From Moraxella nonliquefaciens (GTDB taxonomy: Bacteria > Pseudomonadota > Gammaproteobacteria > Pseudomonadales > Moraxellaceae), in the NCBI RefSeq assembly GCF_001679005.1, contig NZ_LXTW01000032.1, positions 434,001 through 498,000 of the forward strand: a DNA stretch of 64,000 nucleotides. Reading direction: 5' to 3'. The position numbers were made by a program, and so were the translations under genes. This document shows, one piece after another, positions 51,854 through 62,505 of the stretch; the first letter of the stretch is position 1; the number at the start of each line of letters is the position of its first letter. The notes below the pieces were generated by a model, which ran no database searches, was not told the DNA's origin, and worked only from the letters and a program-made list of their open reading frames with translations.

Positions 51854-54214
51854 TTATTTATCCGCCAAAAACAACCAAGTATTTAGCACTGTATCGGGGT
51901 TTAGTGATACCGAACTGATGCCCTGCTCCATGAGCCATCTGGCAAGGTCTGGATGGTCGGATGGTCCTTGACCACAAATACCGACATATTTACCTTGTTT
52001 ACGACAAGCGTCAATCGCCATCCCCAAAAGTTTTTTGACAGCAAGGTCTCGCTCATCAAACAGGTGCGATACGATACCACTATCACGGTCAAGCCCAAGG
52101 GTCAGCTGTGTTAGGTCGTTTGAACCGATTGAAAAACCGTCAAAATATTGCAAGAATTCATCGGCAAGCAAGGCATTAGTTGGCAATTCGCACATCATGA
52201 TAACTTCAAGAGAGTTTTCACCACGTTTTAAGCCATTTTTTTCAAGCAATTCAATGACTTGTTTTGCCTCGTCTGTGGTACGCACAAATGGAATCATGAT
52301 TTTAACATTGGTTAGCCCCATGTCATCACGGACGTATTTTAAAGCACGACATTCAAGCTCAAAACAATCACGGAAGTTATCCGAGATATAACGGCTTGCT
52401 CCACGAAAACCGAGCATTGGATTTTCTTCGTGTGGCTCGTACAGTTTACCACCGATAAGATTGGCGTATTCGTTGGATTTAAAGTCGCTCATACGTACGA
52501 TGACAGGCTTGTCCTTAAACGCCACAGCAAGCGTTGAGATGCCCTCGATGAGCTTATTGATATAAAATTCCACAGGCGAGTTATACCCTGCGATACGTTC
52601 AAATACCTGAGCTTGGGTTTCTTGGGGCAAGGTATCCACATTCAAAAGAGCTTTTGGATGTACGCCAATCATACGGTTAATGATAAATTCCAAGCGAGCA
52701 AGACCCACGCCTTCGTTTGGAATTTGGGCAAAGTCAAAGGCACGGTCAGGATTACCCACGTTCATCATGACTTTAAAATCAAGCTTAGGCATACTGGCAA
52801 CAGAATTTTTTTGTATCTCAAAATCCAAAATGCCATCATAAATAAATCCCGTATCGCCCTCAGCACATGACACCGTTACTCTCTGAGCATCTGTCAGAAG
52901 CTCAGTAGCATTGCCACAACCAACGATGGCAGGCACACCAAGTTCACGCGCGATAATCGCCGCATGGCAAGTACGTCCACCACGGTTGGTGATAATCGCA
53001 CTGGCACGTTTCATCACAGGTTCCCAATCAGGGTCTGTCATATCAGATACCAGTACATCACCGTCTTGCACCTTACTCATCTCACCCAGACTGGTAACGA
53101 TACGCACCTTGCCTGCACCCACACGTTGACCGATAGAGCGTCCCTCGCACAGCACTTTTGCCTCTTTGCTATTGATAACATAACGCTCCATGCTTGTTTT
53201 GTCTTGGCGAGATTTTACGGTCTCAGGGCGAGCTTGCACAATAAAAATCTCGTTCGTGTCCCCATCTTTTGCCCATTCAATATCCATAGGACAACCGTAA
53301 TGTTTTTCAATGATAAGTGCTTGTTTGGCAAGGCGGGTCAGTTCATCGGTATTTAGGGCAAATTGCTGGCGGTCGCTTTTGTTTACATCCACGATTTTGG
53401 TTGAACGTTTGGTCGTACCTTCATCACCATAGACCATTTTAATGTGTTTTGAACCCAAATTACGACGAACCACCGCAGGGCGATTTTCTGCCAAAAGTTT
53501 TTTGGACAAATAAAATTCATCGGGGTTTACCGCCCCTTGTACTACCATTTCGCCCAGACCATAACTTGCTGTAACAAATACCACATCATTAAATCCGCTT
53601 TCAGTATCAATGGTAAACATTACCCCAGATGTGCCAGTCTCTGAACGCACCATACGCTGGACACCTGCCGACAATGCCACGCCTGCATGGTGAAAGCCTT
53701 TATGCACACGATAAGCAATTGCACGGTCATTATAAAGACTGGCAAAGACCTCTTTGATGGCAATGAGTACATTATCAATACCACGAATGTTTAAAAAGGT
53801 CTCTTGCTGACCTGCAAAGGAGGCATCAGGCAAATCCTCAGCAGTCGCTGATGAACGTACCGCCACTGCCACATCTTGACCGTCTGTCAAGACATCAAAT
53901 GCTGTACGAATCTCACTTTCTAAATCCTTTGGCAGCTCTTGGGTGATGACCCAACCACGCACTTTTGCTCCCACCTCGGCCAGTTTTTCAACATCATGAA
54001 CATCCAAACCTTCAAGCTCGGTATTGATTTTGTCAAGAAGTCCTGTTTCATTTAAAAAGCGGTTAAAAGCCTCTGCGGTCGTGGCAAAGCCATTTGGTAC
54101 GGACACGCCAACATTGGCAAGATTGCTAATCATCTCGCCCAAAGACGCATTTTTGCCACCGACAAGTTCAACATCATCTTTACCGAGTTTGTTAAAGGGG
54201 ATAACTTGTGCCAT
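51854..54214 (-). CDS. ppsA: Phosphoenolpyruvate synthase
   Basis: Pyruvate, water dikinase making PEP from pyruvate and ATP for gluconeogenesis. 786 residues. The ATP-grasp domain begins [11 protein letters not shown]; the phosphorylatable His is in [20 protein letters not shown]; the C-terminal PEP-binding barrel has [16 protein letters not shown] and [11 protein letters not shown] with the active-site Cys. Its regulator gene ppsR lies 4.5 kb away, beyond the O-acetylation cluster and divergent. Confidence 0.97.
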   Translation of the reverse strand: MAQVIPFNKLGKDDVELVGGKNASLGEMISNLANVGVSVPNGFATTAEAFNRFLNETGLLDKINTELEGLDVHDVEKLAEVGAKVRGWVITQELPKDLESEIRTAFDVLTDGQDVAVAVRSSATAEDLPDASFAGQQETFLNIRGIDNVLIAIKEVFASLYNDRAIAYRVHKGFHHAGVALSAGVQRMVRSETGTSGVMFTIDTESGFNDVVFVTASYGLGEMVVQGAVNPDEFYLSKKLLAENRPAVVRRNLGSKHIKMVYGDEGTTKRSTKIVDVNKSDRQQFALNTDELTRLAKQALIIEKHYGCPMDIEWAKDGDTNEIFIVQARPETVKSRQDKTSMERYVINSKEAKVLCEGRSIGQRVGAGKVRIVTSLGEMSKVQDGDVLVSDMTDPDWEPVMKRASAIITNRGGRTCHAAIIARELGVPAIVGCGNATELLTDAQRVTVSCAEGDTGFIYDGILDFEIQKNSVASMPKLDFKVMMNVGNPDRAFDFAQIPNEGVGLARLEFIINRMIGVHPKALLNVDTLPQETQAQVFERIAGYNSPVEFYINKLIEGISTLAVAFKDKPVIVRMSDFKSNEYANLIGGKLYEPHEENPMLGFRGASRYISDNFRDCFELECRALKYVRDDMGLTNVKIMIPFVRTTDEAKQVIELLEKNGLKRGENSLEVIMMCELPTNALLADEFLQYFDGFSIGSNDLTQLTLGLDRDSGIVSHLFDERDLAVKKLLGMAIDACRKQGKYVGICGQGPSDHPDLARWLMEQGISSVSLNPDTVLNTWLFLADK

Positions 54215-54349
54215 AAGAACACCTTTTAATCAAAAATTTGTCAAATTATAACGGTAAATCTGCCAATACTCAATGTTATTTTATAAAAAAATGGGTGCAT
54301 TTATAATATAAATACACTCAATACTCATAATATTCACCAAATTCAATAT

Positions 54350-55648
54350 TTAATTTGCTCGCTCAATACGAATAAAACCACGCCCTTGACCATCCTGCCC
54401 TGAGTTGATACTTGGCACATCATTAGAATTATTTGTAGAATGATTTGCTGGATAAGTGCCGTTTGGATAAATGGCATCAGAATGACGCATTGGGATTTGC
54501 GATGATAATGCCAACAACTCATTTGCCAACTCATTGCCCAAGCGAGTATAACCCGACTGGCTAAAATGCACACCATCCTTACTGGCAAGACCACGATTTA
54601 TCCATGATTTCATAGAACAAGAACCGCCCATCGCCCCTTGCCAATCCCAATATAAAGTACGTTCTGTTTGAGCAACTTGACGTTGGACAGTCTGCACATC
54701 TGTTAAAGTGGCAGGGCGTGTACCACAACTTGTGGTCGTGCTTTTTAAAGCCTCAGGTGAACCCATCACCATGACCGCCGAACGTGGGCTGACAGTACGG
54801 ATTTGGCGGATTGTTTCGGTCAAGGTTGCACGCACACGCTCACCTGATACCCCATTATAGGCCTCATTGGTACCATAGGCAAGTATGATGAGCGTGGGGC
54901 GAATGGTTGCAAGTTCATTTTGCCACGCCTGCGTGTTCCACCTATCCCAATGCGACAACTGAGCTCCGTTAATGCCTAATGCTGACACTACCGCCCCCTG
55001 TCCACTTGGGTTAAATGCCCACCAACCACCAATGGCTGACCCTGTGGCATTATCATTATAGATGGTAAAAGGCAAATTTACATCCACACTCACCATCTGC
55101 CACGTACCATCCTTGCGTGCCACCTCCAACACAAAACGTCTGCCATACGCATCCATCCCTGTAAATCTACCATCTGTCGGTTGCTGACGCATACTCACCC
55201 AAATTCGCTGAGCAGGCTCTGCTCCTTTTTTAGGTTTTAAGGTCAGACTTGCTCCATTAACTTTGGGTTTGGCAATCAATCCTCCCAACGTATAATACTC
55301 GCTGTGATTGTTGCGACTAGAAATCGGTAAAAAATCCACATTATCATAACTAAATCGTGCCATTCGCTGGCCGCTAAAATACATGGGCATCGCCCAACCC
55401 ATACCGCCATCGCCCATCGCCCCTTGCAAACGACTTCTTAGGGCGTCGGTCATGGTATCCCCTGCGGTGTGGCTGTCACCCACCTGAACAACATGCACAG
55501 AATGATTTGCCATCGCTTGTGTCAAAGCATGGGTGTTGGGTTCGCCAAAGTTGATTAAATTGGCATGAGCTGATGCTGACATACACGCCACAACCAATAC
55601 GGCAAGTTTAAATAATGTGGATTTGGAACTAAATTGTGTTAAATTCAT
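54350..55648 (-). CDS. ape1: SGNH-family peptidoglycan O-acetylesterase (Ape1-like)
   Basis: A 432-residue secreted SGNH/GDSL hydrolase. The signal peptide (FKLAVLVVACMSASAHA) is followed by block I VVQVGDSHTAGDTM (Ser nucleophile), block III LAYGTNEAYNG and block V KDGVHFSQSGY (Asp, His). In Neisseria Ape1 removes O-acetyl groups from MurNAc, allowing lytic transglycosylases to act. The order patA-patB-ape1 matches that system. ATG 55648 gives a good signal peptide; an in-frame ATG 27 nt upstream is less likely. Confidence 0.85.
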   Translation of the reverse strand: MNLTQFSSKSTLFKLAVLVVACMSASAHANLINFGEPNTHALTQAMANHSVHVVQVGDSHTAGDTMTDALRSRLQGAMGDGGMGWAMPMYFSGQRMARFSYDNVDFLPISSRNNHSEYYTLGGLIAKPKVNGASLTLKPKKGAEPAQRIWVSMRQQPTDGRFTGMDAYGRRFVLEVARKDGTWQMVSVDVNLPFTIYNDNATGSAIGGWWAFNPSGQGAVVSALGINGAQLSHWDRWNTQAWQNELATIRPTLIILAYGTNEAYNGVSGERVRATLTETIRQIRTVSPRSAVMVMGSPEALKSTTTSCGTRPATLTDVQTVQRQVAQTERTLYWDWQGAMGGSCSMKSWINRGLASKDGVHFSQSGYTRLGNELANELLALSSQIPMRHSDAIYPNGTYPANHSTNNSNDVPSINSGQDGQGRGFIRIERAN

Positions 55649-55696
55649 GAATGCTCTTTTTTGATATTTGTTCATCGTTTGTTTATAAAAATATCA

Positions 55697-56815
55697 TCAT
55701 TTGATAATTAAATAAGACTGCACCTCTTTGGCAAGAATACGCTGACCATCGCCAGAAAAATGAATGCCATCACCACTACGCATTTTAATGTTTTTGCCAT
55801 CTTTTTCAAGATAATCATTGTAAATATTATCATGCCCACCCATGATGGGACGTGCATCAATGACTTTGACATTATGGCGATTTAATTCATCCATCATCAC
55901 ATCACTTAGATGAATCATTTGTTCATTTAGCTTGCTTTTTTTCATATTAGGTGGTGTTACCCAAATCACGCCAACTTGTCTTTGTTTGGCAAAGTCTAAT
56001 ATGTCTTTCATGCGTGCTTGATATTCTAATGCCCATTCTTGACTATTAAATTTAAGATATCTTCCCTGCTTATCTGGCATATCCCATGGATCATTTGCCC
56101 CAAGCATGACAATCAGCACTTTAATGCTACTGTCTGATTGTAAGGTATTTTTAATGGTATTATTCCAATCAAAGAATTTAGGGTATGCCAATCCAGTACT
56201 TTGCTTACTTAGATTAACCGAATCTACACCCAAATCTTGTAAATGCTTTTGCATATGCGGGGCAATGCCTTGCATCATTGAATCACCAGCAAAAAAAACT
56301 TTTTGGTTTTTATTTAAAGTTAAGGATTGTTCTAATTCATTTCGGGTTTGATTTTCTTTTAAGGTTTGGGCTTTTAATCGTCTTTGTTGTTCTTGATATA
56401 ACTGCTCTTGGCGTGCCTTTTGTGCCATTTGGGCTTTATAGGCAGGGGTGTAGGCATGATTGTTATTAAATTCATCAATCATGGATTGATTGATATTACC
56501 AATACTGCCAGCGATGGCATCATAAAACGTATATAACTCATCGCCAATATTACCCCCTTTTTGCCACAATGGACTGTTGATTAAATTTAATGGGCTAGGC
56601 TTGTGATAAGTTTGTAGATAATAGGCATTGATTGACCTTTGCATTATCCAAATACTCATAGAAGCAGACAGTATTAAAAATATCAATGTAACCATAAAGG
56701 ATTTTTTGAATTTATTATTATTTACCATCATTAATTCATCATATGTATTATTAGGATAATACATATTTTCTTGGAAGTCAGTATGGTTGATATCGTCTTT
56801 ATTGTTTTCTTTCAT
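55697..56815 (-). CDS. patB: Peptidoglycan O-acetyltransferase PatB-like SGNH protein
   Basis: A 372-residue membrane-anchored SGNH protein. One transmembrane helix (residues about 35-55, MVTLIFLILSASMSIWI) is followed by a basic/Gln-rich linker and the catalytic domain: VFFAGDSMMQG, VMLGANDPWDM and GDGIHFSGDGQR hold the Ser, Asn and Asp-His. This is the DUF459/PatB group that moves acetyl groups onto MurNAc in the periplasm. The gene is 42 bp downstream of patA and 48 bp before ape1 (sharing its strand), so one transcript is likely. Confidence 0.83.
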   Translation of the reverse strand: MKENNKDDINHTDFQENMYYPNNTYDELMMVNNNKFKKSFMVTLIFLILSASMSIWIMQRSINAYYLQTYHKPSPLNLINSPLWQKGGNIGDELYTFYDAIAGSIGNINQSMIDEFNNNHAYTPAYKAQMAQKARQEQLYQEQQRRLKAQTLKENQTRNELEQSLTLNKNQKVFFAGDSMMQGIAPHMQKHLQDLGVDSVNLSKQSTGLAYPKFFDWNNTIKNTLQSDSSIKVLIVMLGANDPWDMPDKQGRYLKFNSQEWALEYQARMKDILDFAKQRQVGVIWVTPPNMKKSKLNEQMIHLSDVMMDELNRHNVKVIDARPIMGGHDNIYNDYLEKDGKNIKMRSGDGIHFSGDGQRILAKEVQSYLIIK

Positions 56816-56816
56816 G

Positions 56817-56875
56817 ATAATCTTCTTTATTTTATAATCTTAAAAAATTTTATAATCTTAAAAATTTGCATAAAT
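56817..56875. repeat. 18-bp duplication between patA and patB
   Basis: ATTTTATAATCTTAAAAA is duplicated side by side between the patA stop and the patB start. Confidence 0.85.
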
Positions 56876-58384
56876 AAAACCAGGAATGCCAGATGGTGCT
56901 AATATAACCACCGCCATAAATGCCATAAAACATAACACATAAAAAATCACATCTGACATATGGTTGATAAGACGACCGATATTTGCCTGATGACGATGAT
57001 ATGATGGGTAAATCAACCATGCCAGTGCCAATATCGCGAGCAGATATATTGGGTTATTTGTCCATGCTATATTAATGTGGTTAAAAAATAAGGCATTAAA
57101 AATCAATAACGCTTCATCTAATGTTGTTGCCCTAAAAAAGACAAAAGCAAATACCACAAAATGTATGGTAATCAACACACCCAATATTTTACCAACAGTA
57201 CCAGTATTTGCCAAAAAATTACGCCCTTTATTACCGCTTATTTTTTGACACATCAAATCACTGGTGTTTAATAAAGCAATCGCCAAAGCATGTAATAATC
57301 CCCAAAAGAAAAAGTTAAAAGTTGAGCCATGCCAAATCCCCGATAACACCATCGCAATCATGAGATTTCGTTGAGTAAACCAAAAGCCTTTTCTACTACC
57401 ACCTAAGGGAATATAAATATAATCTCGTATCCATGTAGATAAACTAATATGCCACCTATCCCAAAAATCTCTGATATTATGAGCAAGCAAAGGAGCATTA
57501 AAATTCATGGGCAACCGAAAACCAAGCAACAATCCAAATGCCACCATCATCTCGCTATACCCTGAAAAATCCAAGAACAGTTGTAATGTATAAGCATAAA
57601 TGGCGGTCAATACTTCTAAACCATGAAAACCTGTGGGATTGGCAAAGACAGGATTGACCCAGTTGTCCGCCAAATACCCTGCAAGCCACCATTTTTTGGC
57701 AAGGGCAAGCACAATTAGGGCAAAGGCCACTTTTGGGTATAATAATTGACGTGGCGTAGGGTCATTAAATTGCTGGTGCATGGCACAAGGCTTGCCTGCA
57801 ATGTCATTTAACCCTTTGGCGTCATTAACACGAGTAATAGGGCCTGCTGAAATTGTGGCAAAAAATGAGAAATGCGTTAACACTTGCCAAAAAGGTAAAT
57901 AAGAAATCAATATTTCATCATTTTCATTTTGCTCTTTGTGCTTATCATCAACACTTTGTTGATAAATTGTTACCAAATAACTGATTGCTTGAAATGAATA
58001 ATAAGAAATGCCCAATGGAAAAATGATATTTGCCATGAGTCCTGTATTATCCAATTGCAATATTTCTAAGACATGGCCAATATTAGCACGAAAAAATTCA
58101 TAATATTTAAAAACCGATAGGTTTATTAATGTGATAATCACACCCATCGTCATCCATGTTTTTTTATAATAACTGGTAATGATTTTTGTGGCGATGAGAT
58201 AAATAATAACACTAAATACAAAAAGCATGCCAATTGCTATGATGCCTGCCATCAAATAAATAATGACATAACTGATAAATAGCAATAACATGTTCTGAAT
58301 GTCTGGTCTTTTATAAAATGCCCAATAAAGCGTAAAAAACGCCATGAATAATAAAGCAAATTCTACCGATAAAAATGAAAACAT
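56858..58384 (-). CDS. patA: MBOAT-family acetyltransferase PatA
   Basis: A 508-residue polytopic membrane-bound O-acyltransferase. The MBOAT core is DFWDRWHISLSTWIRDYIYI followed by PLGGSRKG, and the catalytic His is in SGIWHGSTFNFFFWGLLHA. PatA moves acetyl groups across the inner membrane for PatB. It is a DltB/AlgI relative, but the neighbours identify it as the peptidoglycan O-acetylation translocase. O-acetylated peptidoglycan resists lysozyme. Confidence 0.9.
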   Translation of the reverse strand: MFSFLSVEFALLFMAFFTLYWAFYKRPDIQNMLLLFISYVIIYLMAGIIAIGMLFVFSVIIYLIATKIITSYYKKTWMTMGVIITLINLSVFKYYEFFRANIGHVLEILQLDNTGLMANIIFPLGISYYSFQAISYLVTIYQQSVDDKHKEQNENDEILISYLPFWQVLTHFSFFATISAGPITRVNDAKGLNDIAGKPCAMHQQFNDPTPRQLLYPKVAFALIVLALAKKWWLAGYLADNWVNPVFANPTGFHGLEVLTAIYAYTLQLFLDFSGYSEMMVAFGLLLGFRLPMNFNAPLLAHNIRDFWDRWHISLSTWIRDYIYIPLGGSRKGFWFTQRNLMIAMVLSGIWHGSTFNFFFWGLLHALAIALLNTSDLMCQKISGNKGRNFLANTGTVGKILGVLITIHFVVFAFVFFRATTLDEALLIFNALFFNHINIAWTNNPIYLLAILALAWLIYPSYHRHQANIGRLINHMSDVIFYVLCFMAFMAVVILAPSGIPGFIYANF

Positions 58385-58703
58385 TGCATTCCTTGGTCAT
58401 CAACTGTCTTAAAAATCATAAACATGCCCTGCTAAAATTACTGTTATTATTAACCTAATGATTTGCATGTATTTTTGCATTAAAAAATGCCGTTAATTCT
58501 AACAAAATTAGCATACATATGCAATGACATTTTCTCTACATTTTTATGTTCATGTCTTAATTTTTCATGGCTTAATTTAATTTTTATCATCTTAATTTAT
58601 CGTCTTAGTTTGCTTGATAATTTCCCCTACAAAACCCTGTGTTTTTGTGCTATACTCTCATTGATTTTGTATGTTTGTATGACACAGGACAAAAAGGACA
58701 GTC
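58385..58703. promoter_or_regulatory. Divergent patA/ppsR promoter region
   Basis: This 319-bp AT-rich spacer separates the divergent patA and ppsR genes. For ppsR an extended -10 TGCTATACT (58648-58656) lies about 48 bp before the ATG, with no good -35, and AAGGA stands 5 nt before the start. No gene or recognised operator was seen in the rest. Confidence 0.45.
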
Positions 58704-59597
58704 ATGTACGTTCACACCCCCACACCCAACCAACAAGAGCAACAGACTTGGCAAAGCAAGGAGTTTAAAGCTCCTAAACTGCTTCGTAGTGCTTTTTTTG
58801 TCTCTGATGGTACTGCCATTACTGCTGAAACCCTTGGACGGTCGCTACTTAGCCAGTTTGGTAATGTTAAATTTGACGTCAAAATTATCCCCTATGTGGA
58901 TACGGTTGAGTTAGCCTGTGATGCGGTCAAACGCATCAATGAAGCTCACCGCTTGTCAGGACTTAAACCCTTGGTTTTTGACACCATCGTCAGTGGCGAC
59001 ATTCGCAATATCATCAATGGGGCCGATGCCACCAATCTTGACATCTATGAAGGGCTAATTACTCGGATTGCCAACGAAATTGGCGAGACCCCAAACCCAC
59101 ATGCAGGCATGGCACACGGACGAGTGGACAGTGATGACTATAAGGCAAGGATTGATGCGGTACATTTTGCCCTAGATAATGATGATGGGGCAAGAACCAA
59201 CCATTACGATGGAGCGGACATCATCCTTGTTGGACTGTCACGCTCGGGTAAAACACCCACAAGCCTATATCTTGCCTTACAGTTTGGCATTCGTGCCGCC
59301 AATTATCCTTTGACCGAGGATGACTTAGACAGCAGTAATCTGCCCAAAGTGTTACAACCTTATCGCCATAAACTCTTTGGTCTGACCATTGACACCGAAC
59401 GCTTGGTACGCATTCGTCAAGAGCGTAAAGCAGGCTCTCGCTACGCATCCCTTGCTCAATGTCAAGAAGAACAACGTGCCATCCAAGCCATCTATACCGC
59501 CCAAAAAATTCCCAACCTGAATGTCTCTGAGATGAGTGTTGAAGAGATTGCCACACGCATTTTACAAATCACAGGTCTGGCACGGCGGATTGGTTAA
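58704..59597 (+). CDS. ppsR: PEP synthase regulatory kinase/phosphotransferase PpsR
   Basis: Bifunctional protein (DUF299, E. coli YdiA type) that inactivates PEP synthase by ADP-dependent Thr phosphorylation and reactivates it with phosphate. 297 residues. FVSDGTAITAETLGRSLLSQ is the N-terminal signature and LVGLSRSGKTPTSLYLA the P-loop; ANYPLTEDDL follows. Its target PpsA is encoded within 5 kb. Confidence 0.94.
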   Translation: MYVHTPTPNQQEQQTWQSKEFKAPKLLRSAFFVSDGTAITAETLGRSLLSQFGNVKFDVKIIPYVDTVELACDAVKRINEAHRLSGLKPLVFDTIVSGDIRNIINGADATNLDIYEGLITRIANEIGETPNPHAGMAHGRVDSDDYKARIDAVHFALDNDDGARTNHYDGADIILVGLSRSGKTPTSLYLALQFGIRAANYPLTEDDLDSSNLPKVLQPYRHKLFGLTIDTERLVRIRQERKAGSRYASLAQCQEEQRAIQAIYTAQKIPNLNVSEMSVEEIATRILQITGLARRIG

Positions 59598-59636
59598 TCA
59601 TTTAAAATACTTTAAAAACCAAACTCTGAGAACACC

Positions 59637-60002
59637 ATGAAACATCGCTCTTTACTTTTACCCTTAGCCTTATTCATCTCTTTGAGTGCATGTCAAAGTC
59701 GCCCCCCCATGCCAGAACCACGCTACATGCCCAATATTGCCCTAAATGCCAGCGAAACTTTGGAGGTCATGCCTTATCGCAAGGCTTGTCATTCTGCCAC
59801 ACCCATGCAATGCCTACTGGTAAAACCCATTGGGGCAGACGATGATAAACTGTTTGGTATTGGTTATAATGACATCATCGGTTTTACACCAGCCATCGGC
59901 ACTGCCTATACCATCAAGGTACGCCAAGAGATAGACCAAAATACAGGCAAACCAACAGGACAGTGGCAGTTAGATGAGATTTTGACGCAAAGTATTCGCT
60001 GA
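59637..60002 (+). CDS. DUF4377 lipoprotein
   Basis: A 121-residue lipoprotein. The signal peptide ends in the lipobox LSAC (Cys19), then a DUF4377 domain: VMPYRKACHSATPMQCLLVK, then FGIGYNDIIGFTPAIGTAYT and a final IKVRQEID strand. The two Cys residues of the domain may pair. Function is unknown; the domain is found in HslJ-like secreted proteins. It lies between ppsR and sthA, all on the same strand with about 35-bp gaps. Confidence 0.8.
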   Translation: MKHRSLLLPLALFISLSACQSRPPMPEPRYMPNIALNASETLEVMPYRKACHSATPMQCLLVKPIGADDDKLFGIGYNDIIGFTPAIGTAYTIKVRQEIDQNTGKPTGQWQLDEILTQSIR

Positions 60003-60035
60003 TTTAATCCATTAAAAATAACAAAAGGCAATATC

Positions 60036-61661
60036 ATGACCAAAAATAATTCCCCCAAGACAGCAGATGACGCCCACAACATCACCACAAACAAGACCAA
60101 GGCAGAACATGCGACAAAAGAACAATCCAAATCTTCGCTTCTGCCCAAATCAAATACCAAAATCTCTAATGATACACACATGCCAGTTCATGAAGAATAT
60201 GACCCTAGCCATTTACTGATTAGCCCCCTAGATGGTCAGCGTATCGCCATCGCTCCCCAAAAACGCAAATCACGCCATGGTTTTGAATACGATGCTGTGG
60301 TGCTGGGGGCAGGGCCTGCTGGTGAAGCGGCAGCGATGAAACTTGCCAAATCAGGGCTTAAAGTGGCAGTCATAGACCCTCGTGATCAGGTGGGCGGAAA
60401 CTGTGCTCATGTTGGCACCATTCCTAGCAAAGCACTTCGCCAGTCGGTTTTTAACATCATTGGCATGCGACGTGACCCTATTTTTAGCTCATTTTCTGAC
60501 AATTTTCAAGTACCGCTTAACAAAGTATTAAGTAAAGCACGGCGAGTGATTACCAGTCAAGTCAATACCCACAAGTTGTTTTATGAACGCAATCGTGTTG
60601 AGATCATCCAAGGCTGGGGGCGTTTTATTGATAAAAATACCCTAGAAGTTGAACAAATCCATGAAGATGGCGTCAAAACTGTTACCTTTGAAAAAGCGGT
60701 GATTGCCGTGGGTTCTCGCCCTTATCGTCCCGACATGCTTGACTTTGACCACCCTCGCGTCTTTGACTCAGATAAGATTTTACAGATGGATTATGTTGCC
60801 CGCAAAATCATCATCTATGGGGCAGGCGTGATTGGGTGTGAATACGCATCCATCTTTACAGGTTTGGGTTATGTTGTTGATTTGATTAACAATAAAGACC
60901 AACTGCTAAGCTATCTTGACAATGAAATCTCAGATGCCCTATCACACGACTTTCGCCAATTTGGGGTACGTATTCGTAACAACGAAGAAATTGAACGCCT
61001 AGAAACCTTTAATGACTGCGTGGTCTTGCACCTAAAAAGCGGTAAAAAAATCAAATCCGATGCCATCCTTTGGTGTAATGGTCGTTCGGGCAACACCGAT
61101 GGACTAAACCTAGAAGCGATCGGTCTGTCTGCCAACAGTCGTGGACAGCTTGAAGTGGATAAAACCTATCGCACCAAAGCCGAACACATCTACGCTGTGG
61201 GCGATGTCATCGGTTGGCCATCTTTGGCATCAGCTGCCTATGATCAAGGGCGAAATGCTGCTGGTTTTATGGTAGGTGACGAACATGCCGAATTTGTTAA
61301 CAGCGTACCCACAGGCATCTACACCATCCCTGAGATTTCAAGCATTGGGGCAACCGAAGAAGAGCTAACCTGTGAACAAATCCCCTATGAGGTCGGACAA
61401 GCCTTTTTCAAACACCTAGCTCGCTCCCAAATCATCGGTGAACGTTCGGGGGTGCTAAAAATCCTATTTCACCGTGAAACCTTGCAAATCCTAGGCATTC
61501 ATTGCTATGGCAACCATGCATCCGAGATTATCCACATTGGGCAGGCAGTGATGAAATGTGGACATACCTTAGAGTACTTCATTAATACCACCTTTAACTA
61601 CCCCACCATGGCAGAGGCTTACCGTGTGGCGGCGTTAAATGGCATGAACCGTATTTTTTAA
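60036..61661 (+). CDS. sthA: Soluble pyridine nucleotide transhydrogenase
   Basis: Flavoprotein interconverting NADPH/NAD+ and NADP+/NADH. 541 residues. FAD motif [42 protein letters not shown] motif [18 protein letters not shown], and [15 protein letters not shown] match SthA. As in SthA, the redox-active CxxxxC pair of lipoamide dehydrogenases is absent. It differs from E. coli SthA by an N-terminal extension of about 80 residues, Lys/Asn/Thr-rich for the first half. ATG 60036 follows AAAGG by 7 nt, so the extension appears to be translated. Confidence 0.92.
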   Translation: MTKNNSPKTADDAHNITTNKTKAEHATKEQSKSSLLPKSNTKISNDTHMPVHEEYDPSHLLISPLDGQRIAIAPQKRKSRHGFEYDAVVLGAGPAGEAAAMKLAKSGLKVAVIDPRDQVGGNCAHVGTIPSKALRQSVFNIIGMRRDPIFSSFSDNFQVPLNKVLSKARRVITSQVNTHKLFYERNRVEIIQGWGRFIDKNTLEVEQIHEDGVKTVTFEKAVIAVGSRPYRPDMLDFDHPRVFDSDKILQMDYVARKIIIYGAGVIGCEYASIFTGLGYVVDLINNKDQLLSYLDNEISDALSHDFRQFGVRIRNNEEIERLETFNDCVVLHLKSGKKIKSDAILWCNGRSGNTDGLNLEAIGLSANSRGQLEVDKTYRTKAEHIYAVGDVIGWPSLASAAYDQGRNAAGFMVGDEHAEFVNSVPTGIYTIPEISSIGATEEELTCEQIPYEVGQAFFKHLARSQIIGERSGVLKILFHRETLQILGIHCYGNHASEIIHIGQAVMKCGHTLEYFINTTFNYPTMAEAYRVAALNGMNRIF

Positions 61662-61742
61662 GCATTTGATTAAACGCATGGCATTCATCAAGGAGCAGAT
61701 GATTTTCCATCATCTTGATAAAATCACATAATAAAATCACAT

Positions 61743-61780
61743 AATAAAATCACCCCAACATGATTTGGGGTGATTTTATT
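61743..61780. terminator. Strong bidirectional terminator
   Basis: A perfect 16-bp inverted repeat (61743-61758 with 61765-61780; core TCACCCCAA / TTGGGGTGA) with flanking A and T runs lies between the convergent sthA and yceI-like genes. A near-tandem 13-bp unit (ATAAAATCACATA) lies just before it. Confidence 0.9.
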
Positions 61781-61816
61781 GATGTCAATAATTTTAATTT
61801 ATTGATTATTTATTGA

Positions 61817-62389
61817 TTACTTTTTGGCGGCTTCTACCTGAATGTCAATGCGGACATTTTTTGCCATGCCAGCATCTACCAAATAATCCATGCCCCACTT
61901 AGTACGGTCAATGGTCGTGCCAAAATCACCGCCACACACTTCGGTTTTTGCCATTGGGCTGTCATAGCAGTTAAATTTATTGGCATACAGACGAACAGGA
62001 TGTGTTTGACCCAGCAAGCTAAGTTTGCCATCCACCGAGCTTAGTTTGCGTGCCGTACCTGTGCCAATATAATTAAACTTGGTAGATTCAAAACGCATGG
62101 TGGGATATTTTTTGGCATCAAATAAATCAGCACTTAGCAGATGTTTGCTAAATTCATCAGAGCCAGATTGTAGATTTGCAAGTGGTAATTCAATATCAAT
62201 CTTGCCAGTGCGTTTGACCTTATCAAATTCCATCTCGCCTGTCAGACCATAAATGCCACCCACATTGGTACTGGTATTAAAATGGTCAATGGCAAAACGA
62301 GCGTTGGTGTGCAATGGGTCAATCTCATAAATGTCAGCATGTGCCATACCTGTCAAGGCAACAAAAGACAATAGAACCAACTTTTTCAT
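61817..62389 (-). CDS. YceI family periplasmic protein
   Basis: A 190-residue secreted protein. After the signal peptide (LVLLSFVALTGMAHA), the lipocalin-like YceI domain begins IYEIDPLHTNARFAIDHF and continues FEKVKRTGKI-like and LLSADLFDAKKYPTMRFEST. YceI proteins bind isoprenoid-type lipids. It has no cytochrome b561 neighbour. A role in lipid or quinone trafficking is an inference. Confidence 0.88.
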   Translation of the reverse strand: MKKLVLLSFVALTGMAHADIYEIDPLHTNARFAIDHFNTSTNVGGIYGLTGEMEFDKVKRTGKIDIELPLANLQSGSDEFSKHLLSADLFDAKKYPTMRFESTKFNYIGTGTARKLSSVDGKLSLLGQTHPVRLYANKFNCYDSPMAKTEVCGGDFGTTIDRTKWGMDYLVDAGMAKNVRIDIQVEAAKK

Positions 62390-62505
62390 AAAAGCTCCTT
62401 AATTTGGTGAACAGAACATGAATAATGCAATCATTATCAAGCCATCAACAGATACATCAGTCATGCTTAATTATAACACACATCATCTCATTTGTTTAAC
62501 TTGGT

